NCBI GenBank assembly: GCA_963691655.1 | Contig: OY829326.1 | Location: forward strand, 19,146,878 to 19,210,877 | Direction of reading: 5' to 3' | Origin: Toxonevra muliebris | Taxonomy: Eukaryota; Arthropoda; Insecta; Diptera; Pallopteridae | Length of the DNA stretch: 64,000 bases | In this document: in pieces, positions 1 through 9,200 of the stretch | Layout of the letters: the number at the start of each line of letters is the position of its first letter | Numbering within the stretch: the first letter of the stretch is position 1 | Notes under the pieces: model-generated | Databases searched by the model: none | What the model was told of the DNA's origin: nothing | What the model saw: the letters and a program-made list of their open reading frames with translations, nothing else | Translations under genes and position numbers: made by a program

Positions 1-247
1 TCAGCGACTGTCTCCACCAGCCGCGAAAGTATATCCGAGAGCATACGTGAATTAATAGGAACGTTGAGTGCACGGAATATTTGCAAGCAACGCCCGGCAT
101 AATGACGCGATGAACACGATAAACCAAGCTGAAGAGCAGTTTGAGCCCAACGCTCGGCAATGCGTGCTTGCGGGTAACTATCAGCGAATACTTTGACCAT
201 ATGCTTGAGGAAACAGCTCAATTGTTCGGCAGATTTCACCGACCATA
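1..247 (-). CDS. fry: fry exon, runs off the left edge
   Basis: After acceptor ...TTGTAG (248-252) the exon completes the split codon GTA and reads [20 protein letters not shown], then [20 protein letters not shown] and [20 protein letters not shown]. This is one of the best conserved parts of Furry. The frame is open to base 1, so the true exon end is outside the window. The preceding intron is only 60 bp. Confidence 0.9.
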
Positions 248-3200
248 CTACAATAAAACATAAAAATGCATATTATATAAATACAAATTATTAGTTCTAC
301 CGCTTACCCTTTGCTGTTATATCTTCATAATTCCACAATGGCTGACAAGTGTCCTGTGCGAGTAGAAATTTTAACAAACTTTTGATAACATGCGCTATGG
401 GCATAGTAGGCCCAGGTTGTGGCGGTGCATTTTCATCGGTGATTATTAAAGGAACTTCTGAATTTTCTGAGGTATTTGGGTTTATTTGCACTTGCACATT
501 TCCCGAATTGATTATAATTCCCTGATTAGTTTGCTGTTGCTGAATTGTTGTCGTTGTAGCTGGCAATTGCTGTTGTGGTGGTGGCTGTTGTAAATTAGTA
601 TGCTGCTGCTGTTGTTGTTGTTGCATTGGTGTTGGCACAATTTGCTGTTGATTTTGCGTGTGATAAGGAATTTGATTATTGTTGTGAATATTTGTTAGTG
701 ATGCTGCTGTTGATGGTTGTCCCGTTGTTGTTATTGTAGCAGCTGCTACCAAATTATGGTGTTGCTGTTGTTGTATTGAATGCATTGTTGGACCACTACC
801 ACCACCTCCAATAGCAGCCACGAGGCAACATGGAGTGACATTAAATAAATAACTATCGAATTCTTGATGAGATTCTGCAAGAGCATTAAAGAATAAAAAA
901 TAGTCAAGATAATTAGAAAATAATCTCGAAAAAGAATTACGAAATGTTTACTGCTTTCAGAATCGCTCCTGCTTAAAATAAATTGCTTTCTTCTTCAAGC
1001 TTGATAAAAAACATTAACCTAAATATAATTATTCGGTTAAATTAGAGAAGAAATGCTGTCAAGAATAAAATTTAAAACAGAAACCCCAGTTGATGGAACT
1101 AAGAAACGTCTACTTTATTTGGTGGTATCATTTTCATCAATTTCGAATACTCTAATCATCACCCAGGGTCTTCGAAGCAGATATGCAATGCTCTGTTAAA
1201 CTTTGGCTTTATGCCCTATTAAACACCGGGTCAACGAAAGAAATTCTCAGGACTTAAAGAATATGAAAAATTGGCACTCAATGGAGGAAGATAGATGTAG
1301 CCGATTTGGCCCCCAAGTAATCCAAGAATTATGAATGCAAATTTTTGTGCTATCGGTTGTTAAAAGCACCTTCCTACCCTGATTGTTATACCCGTGTCCT
1401 TCTGGGCAATAATAGGAGTAAGTACAATAAATGGAGTACAATAGAGATATTATTAAGTACAGGAAATGGAGTACAATAGAGATATCGGAGGATTTCTGGA
1501 GTCAAGAAATTAAATTTTGATAATTATTTTCCCGTACAACCTCCGCTTGAAGGCGCCACTGAATTTTTTTTTATTTTTGGTTTTTCGCTTCAAAATGGAG
1601 TACAAAGAAGTACCGAGCGATGATTTTTGGGAAGCTAGGCACTAGGGACCCTCACTGAACAATTTTGTATTTTAAATTATAACACAAGGACTATTTCGAA
1701 CGACAGTTGGCAAACGAATGGAAAATCGAGATCAACGCAAAAAATTATGTTTCATGCTTCTTGATCTTTGTTGGTGGCTGAAACGAGACATGGAAGAAAA
1801 AACTTATAGTGAAGAGGAGGTAGATAATAAAGCTGATGTTCCACTGTCCGATGCTGTAGACAATGTTGACCTAGAAAGTGATTCGAACTAACCGGGGCCA
1901 TTAACAATAAGACACAGACAATAATCAGAAATCGAAAAAAAAAAAATTAATATGCCTAAAAGTAGACTACATTTTAGAATTTACTTCAATTTACAAGCAA
2001 CTTTCGCTTTTCTTATCATTTGGTAAAATAAATGCTATACACTATTTTAAGTTTGAACCAAAACTACTCTTGTCTTTCTTTAAAAAAAATCCTGTTTCTC
2101 ATTTTGATGCGAAAAATTACCCAAAAAAAAAGTTGTTAAGTGGTGTACCTTAGTCGCCACTTAAAGAAAAATATATATATATCCAAGCTACATTTCTCGA
2201 CCTATAAAGATCCGGATGACGCCCCAGTAGCGGAAGACTTAAAAAAAAATTGTTCCATGGCGTCTCTTATCGGAAATTTCTGGGAGAAACAAAAACGTAT
2301 CGCAAAAACCTCTCGATACCTCTTTTGTACCTCATAAAAATATCTGCCTTGCCTATGTTAAATTATCACTTTTTCAAAATATGAGCATTAACAGCCAAAC
2401 CAGGGGTCGAATCGTCTCAATGATATAAGCTACCAGTTATCAAAAGCTTGGTGCATTTTTATATAAACAGAGAAATATTTTTAATTAAGAATTTTATCAC
2501 ACTTACCTGTGAATATGTTATCAATCACTGGCAATGCAGGCACCGATAAGCCTAAATCTAGTTTCGTAGTCTCACTGTTTAGCACAATACGTGCAACGGT
2601 CAAATGATCATTATGCTCAGCTAAGACAATCTAAAATTGAAAATAAACATGTAATCAACTTATTTACTATGCATTTAAATTATAGTTTAATTAAAAATAT
2701 ATATAGAAAAATCTACTACATTAAAAAAAAAAAACAACCAAAAACACGAACCATGTCATACGTAAGATAATTAATGGTAATACTACCATTGTTGATAATT
2801 ACTTACCAACAAATTAACGCATAACTGTTTACAATGTTCGCGCACAATTACTCGCGTATGATCCAGGCCCAAAAATAGTATATGTAACATTAAAGGTAAA
2901 TGCAAAGTCCAATCGATGCCTGGTATGCCATCGACCACAATGTTGGTGAGTAACATAACAGCAACATTACATCTATAAATAATTGCATATAAAATAATGA
3001 GAAGAAATTAATTACATTTCGATTAAAAGTAGGGGAAAAAAGGAAAAATTAATATATATTATTATTTTTCCCCCAGTATGATATAGTATACAACCCAACA
3101 AAATAAAAAAAAAAATTAAAAAAATAGCAACTATTTCTCGAAAGGCGTTATAAATAACAAAAATCTTATTCAAAGACTAAACTTTGAATCAACTCAAGAA

Positions 3201-6200
3201 GCAAATAACTGAACAACCAAATTTTTAAAATGAATTTTCGCCGATTGCAATTTTGAAACTAATAAAAACTAAAAATAAGTGGTGTATGACATTTTTATAA
3301 TAGAGGAAATTTTTGTTTTAAAAAAAATACCAAAAAATGTAGAGGGTAATTTTTTCAAGTTACTGGCTCCTTCAATTAGTTACTTAGTTTCAGAAGAAGT
3401 AGTTACTCATTTATTGCTGGGCATATGTGCATATACTGCATACTCACCGATGGAATCCACTAATGGGTAGACTAACATCTGGCAAAAATTCTGTTAGTGG
3501 CGCAAAATAACCACCATACTCAGGCATTGGCAATGGATGTGGCGGTGGAGCAACTGGTGCTTCTGATGAGCGCAATTCAACATTTTCTTCTTGTCGCAAC
3601 TATATATATAGGCGTAAGTAGCGCGTGTTTAAAGAGATAAATAATGATATGCGAGAAAAATGTTATTATTAAATTCTAGTCTAAACAACATGTATGTATT
3701 TATGCATTGTCGGTCTGGTGCAAGCGCCAGCAGTTCAAATGTAAATAATTTAAATTGTTGCTTATTTAAAGCAAATAAATTTGTATACATACCTCAGGAT
3801 CATTAATTAAAATATCTTCAGGACGTGGCAGTATTGATGGCCCAGAAGCTGCACGTATTTTGTCTGCACCACGCGGTGGACGATTCGATGTTTGCGTGAA
3901 AGCACGTATGCCGCTATCAGATTTGCAGGTACTATATAATATAAGTAAGCATCATGTTTGAAGACGAAGGAAAATATGACGACCATGACGACGACAACAA
4001 CCAGGAAGATGATGATGTTATTATATCGTTGAAGGAAATAGGCATGCAGTCATGAAACGAAACAGAAAGAGTATGAATAAATTATTGAATTTTCAATTTA
4101 TTTAAGTACTGCAGCATATGCAGAGAAGTAACGAAAAAGTAAAGCAGTTCTTTTGACTTTTTACTGGATTTAGTAAATAAATTCGGATATGAATTTAATT
4201 GACCTGACTCAAGGTTATTAAATAAGGATAGTTGCGCACACCAACTATGAACCAACTACTGAGTGCTATTATTTGTATTAAAGAGTAATGAAGCTTAAAA
4301 TATTTTAACACAAAAGATAACATGCTTTATATTTGCATTTATGATGTAAATTATTTATGACAATAAAAACTTTTCTACCTTTTGTTGAACCGGGAATAGT
4401 GAAAGTTATAAACGCTATAATAACAAAAGTTTTACTTGTATACTTAAAACTTTTAATATCTGCTAGTATTTTTTTATGCAAAAATTTCCAAATCCAGCTA
4501 CAGTAAATACTACTCATATCTGAACTATTTACCTTACATACTTCTAGGAAAAAAGCAGATTTCAAGGAAAGCAATATTCATCGAATATTTTGAACAAAGT
4601 TGCAAATTCTTCTATTTGTTTTTGGTTGAAAAGCAGTTTTTTTTTTTGTGCAACAAGTGTTTCTGTGGGTGGGTTTTTTGGGTTAACTTATGTTCAATAA
4701 ACTTAAACATGCACAAGAGGTATGTGAGAGCAGTCACTAGTATCGTACGAAATTCCTTAGAGTTTCCTCGTTTATTTATTAAATTTGCGCTTGTTTTATG
4801 CAAAATGTTGGTAAAGTGTGCTTGGCGCCATCACTTAATTGAATTCGTATGAACACGTCGTATGAGTAATATTTAATTGAAACAAGTATGGAGTGGATCT
4901 GCAAATTATAACGATAAAATAAATAATTCTATGGCATATTTTTCTTATGGTCTTCTTTGAATTTAAGGATTGAGTAAATGTAAGTATGAGTACAAAGTTA
5001 GTTTTAACGTTATTCTTTTATCACTTCGCAGGGCATAGGGCCCTTACTTACAAAACTCTTCCATTGGGCGTGATTTTCAGCCAGTATTTTGTACACCTGT
5101 TTCCCCTACTCGCAAATTTCTATGTCTAAACAACGTCTCTAAAACAGTTTTGGAAGACTTTTACAAACCTATAAGTTCAACTCGAGCACCGGACGGCATA
5201 CTTAGGAAGTAAGCTTTCGATTTATGTCGACAGTTGAAGGAATGTAAGTCTAAAGGGTCTAAGTGCCAAAAACATTGAACGGAGATATAACAAAAAATAT
5301 AAATAAAGCGGCTGCAATTAGTATTGGATTTAGACCCCAAGCAAATATACTCATATTTTTGTTATTTTTTGTTTTTAATAGATAAGATATAAAACTCCTT
5401 GCAATTGATAAATATGTGCGAAAAAATTTATTTTCTCAAAAAAAAAAAAAAAAAATTTGGCGCTTAGACCTTTTAGACTTACAACTTGTGCCCGACCGAA
5501 GGTGATTTTTTGGCCGAAGCCGAACTTCGGCCTTTCATCTAACCTTCGGCCGAAACCGAAGACCGAAGGATTTTTAAAATATAAAAAAAAAAAATCTGAA
5601 AGTAAATATTTTTTACCTATGTATTTGCAAACATATACAGAAAGATATAAATAGTAGATACTCCAAATAATCACTGTCGAAGGAGCTGACAAATATTATT
5701 TATTTCAAGAATCATTCAAAAATTTGTTTACGTCAAAATATTCAGTAATATCGACTATATATATCTGTAGAACGACTGTCATTCACAGAAACCTGTGTCA
5801 AAGAAAAAGTTGGCCGATGGCTGCCATGATTCTGCTTATCTAAAATCAAAAATTGAAACAGCGTATTAATCGATAGATCTGTAGCCGGAACCAGAACACT
5901 CTAGTTCCCAAGTTTTTGATTGATTTAAAAAAAAAATTGGGATTGATAAATTTTAATGTAAAAAGCATAAATCTGATCTCAAAACCTAAAAAAATTTAAT
6001 GGGTGTGGTTTTATGAAGCCGGAAAAGTTGAATGCCTAAAGGTATTTTTTATTGAATAAACTTTTTGTCAATTTTTTTTTAAATAACTAAATATTTTGTA
6101 TAAAAAATTTAAATTCCTAGCTACTCACAGCTAGTTATTTTATCTGGTTAGTATGACGGGAAGTATTTTTTTTATTTTTTTTATTTTTATCTCAAATTCA

Positions 6201-9200
6201 AACAAAATAATTAATTTTGCTGTTTTTGACAAATTTTGACTTTAACTGTCGCTAACATCATAATAACACATAGCTAATGCATTTTTTTAAAAGCTGAGGA
6301 AATTCCATAAACAATGTGATAAAATGTAGTAACAAAAAACTATTAAGGTGGTAATTAAATTGAAAATTCAATTTTTGGGATAGTTTTATTGTACTTATGT
6401 TCTTTTAGTTAAGTCATTAAAAGTTTGTATTTTTATCTATCTAGTTTTGAAAATAAGTATTTGATTTTTGTCATTTTTTTTTAACTATTTCAATTTAAAT
6501 AAAACACATTGAGAGATATCACAATGATCCTGGTTCGGACGGAGTAGAACTACAGATCCATTGAAGATACGATGAAAATTTATGTGTAATCAGTTCATTA
6601 GTTTTGGTTCATGGCAGCCATTTCGAAAAATGCTGTTTTGAGAAAAACTAGTTTCAAAGTTCAAATATGCATGACTGCTGTATCAGGGCCTGTAACTTTC
6701 AATCGACTGTGAATTTCAAAGGATCTCTTTACACATATATTCTAGAGCGATTTTCTTTGTAAACAAATTTTACTTGAAACCTGAACTCCAGTTAGCAATA
6801 CTCAAACAAAGAATTTGGATATTCATATTACGGACTCAATTTCTAAGTCTGTTTTCCGTTTTGACTTCACAAGAAAATATAATTTTTTCAAGATTTGGTT
6901 GATTTCGATTTAGTCAAATATGTGCAAATTTAATAAAAATATGATGTATCAAAGTTGATGTATTTTTTCGACTCTGCTTTAAAAATATTTCAAAACAAAA
7001 TCCTCACTCATGTGGAAAATATATTCATTATTAATTTATGCAAAGAATTTAATGCAAGTCCTGCAGGCAAAACAAAATTCTTCGAAAATTATTATAGTTT
7101 TATGTACCTATAATCAAATCAAATGTAACTATTTTTATTTTTGTATCCCGTTTTTTTTTTTTTTTTTCTAAAATAAAAAAAAGGGTCATTGTGCACACAC
7201 ACAGTTCCAATCCATTTTCATTATCAATATTATCCTTGGCACAAATTGAATTTATGTAATTTTATTATCAAATTAAAGTGCGCGATGCATGACGCATTTT
7301 GTAAACACCACAGACGAATGGTTCTAATATTGATGACAAATGCAATTTATAAATGCTACGAAGTTAGCAACATTGTCACAAAACCAATAATTTGCTATTG
7401 GAATAAAAACGTAATTTCATTTTTACAATAAACTTACCCGGTCTTAATTGGATCCTCACCGCTATGGCGTTTCGTATGTATGGTACCCTTTTCCACGGTT
7501 AAATCCTGAATGCGCGAATCGTTGATGCCAACAGCTTGCCCTAAACAAGTCAACAAAAAAAAGAAACAAGAATGAGCAAGGGAACAAAAAGAATTCATGT
7601 TTGTTCATTTTTGTTTTTCACTATAATTTAAAATGAAAAATTTTCTAAAGAAATTTCCCAGAGAAATTCATTAAAAATAATTACAAATTGTGACAGCGTC
7701 AAGCAAATGTTTTAACTTTGCGCATTTATATTTTGCACACTAATTAAATCTAATACACACACACACACACAATTACACATTTATGTACTTAATTACACAA
7801 ATAAATCTGCCAAAAACATGCTTCAAACCAAAAAAAAAAAAAACAACACTCAACTTATACACATACACATATTGAATTCAATTTGCAATTCAACTGCTTA
7901 TTTTTAGGCGTATTCCACATTCTATTTAATTAAATTTAATTTTTGTGCTCGTTGAATTGGTACCTACCATCAGCTGAGTGGCTGGAAGCCTTTCGCATGC
8001 TCGTTAAACGATAAAATGGTGGCGTTTCAGTACGCTCAATTAAACAATTTAATGTCTCTACAGTTTGCAGTTCGGCCATTAGTTCATCTAGCAATCGGTC
8101 GGGGCAGGTGCGCGCCAGGTAGAGTGCAACACGTTTAGCCTTGAATTGAATTGCATGTAAATGAGTATAGAAAATATGAAGAAGGAAGGGGGAAATATCA
8201 TATATTTTATGTTAATTAAATTCAATTGAAATCAATGTTTATTATTAAAATAATGATTATTATTTTTAATGAGTTTTTCGCTTACAAATGGCAGCAATTC
8301 ATTTGGTGCCATACCGCTCATTATCACCAAATAGCGTAGAATCACTTTTAAATTGTTTGGCCAAAATTGACAAAGCGTACCCCAGAGCTCTTCAATGTCA
8401 CGCGGATGTGAATCGGAGAACTGAAAATAAAATACAAAAATTTGATTTACTAATAATTAAAAAGCGCAGAAAGGTTATTTATGTTGTTGAATGTTTTATC
8501 ATACAGCATTGTTATCTTGAGAAACAAAACTGGTTATAAATAGTATAAAATTACAAATTTCTTTTGTAATTGTATTTATTCTCATTTGTCGCGATCTAGT
8601 CATAGAATAATATGACTAGATCAAGGGCGACAGCAATCTTCAAATTTATATAAGTAGACGCCTGTGAAAAGTTGTTTCAAAAATCTTTAAATCTTAATCA
8701 CAATCAGTTCACTGACGATCCCTATCTTCAACTCCAAGTTTGCACACTGAGCTTGAAACAAATTATTATTAGAAAAAATACCGACAAAATCTGTGAATGG
8801 GGCTTTGTTCACTCCGGGTAAATTAGCTGACGAGGGAGTTGGATACTTACGACTAGTGACATTTATTTCAGTAGTCAAGACCATTAATGTTGTTGTGAAC
8901 TAAGAAAGTCAACGTGGAAATTCTTCCCGATACTACAAACAATTTAAAAAAAATTGTATATCCATTACCCTAAAAGTACACGTTATTTCGGATCATTTTG
9001 AATAGTGTTTAAAATTTCCGGGGGAAGAGGGGGAGGGGGTAAGGGAGGGAAAGGATTTGGCAATGATATCTAAACAAGCGGAAGAACCTATTCACCGAAA
9101 GTTTCTAAAATTTAATTAAATAAATATGGCCGAAGACCCAACTTTTGTAGAGCAATTGAAAAAATGTGTTACTGAATTCTCTTTAAGACATATTTAGTAT

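Larger units (their letters stand above)
3932..7437 (-). other. fry intron, 3.5 kb
   Basis: The largest internal fry intron seen complete. It holds the 233-bp MITE at 5247-5479, a CCGAAG-rich palindromic patch just after it, and a long-inverted-repeat element at about 5812-6640. The stretches 3932-5240 and 6650-7437 show only AT-rich sequence and homopolymers. Confidence 0.75.
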
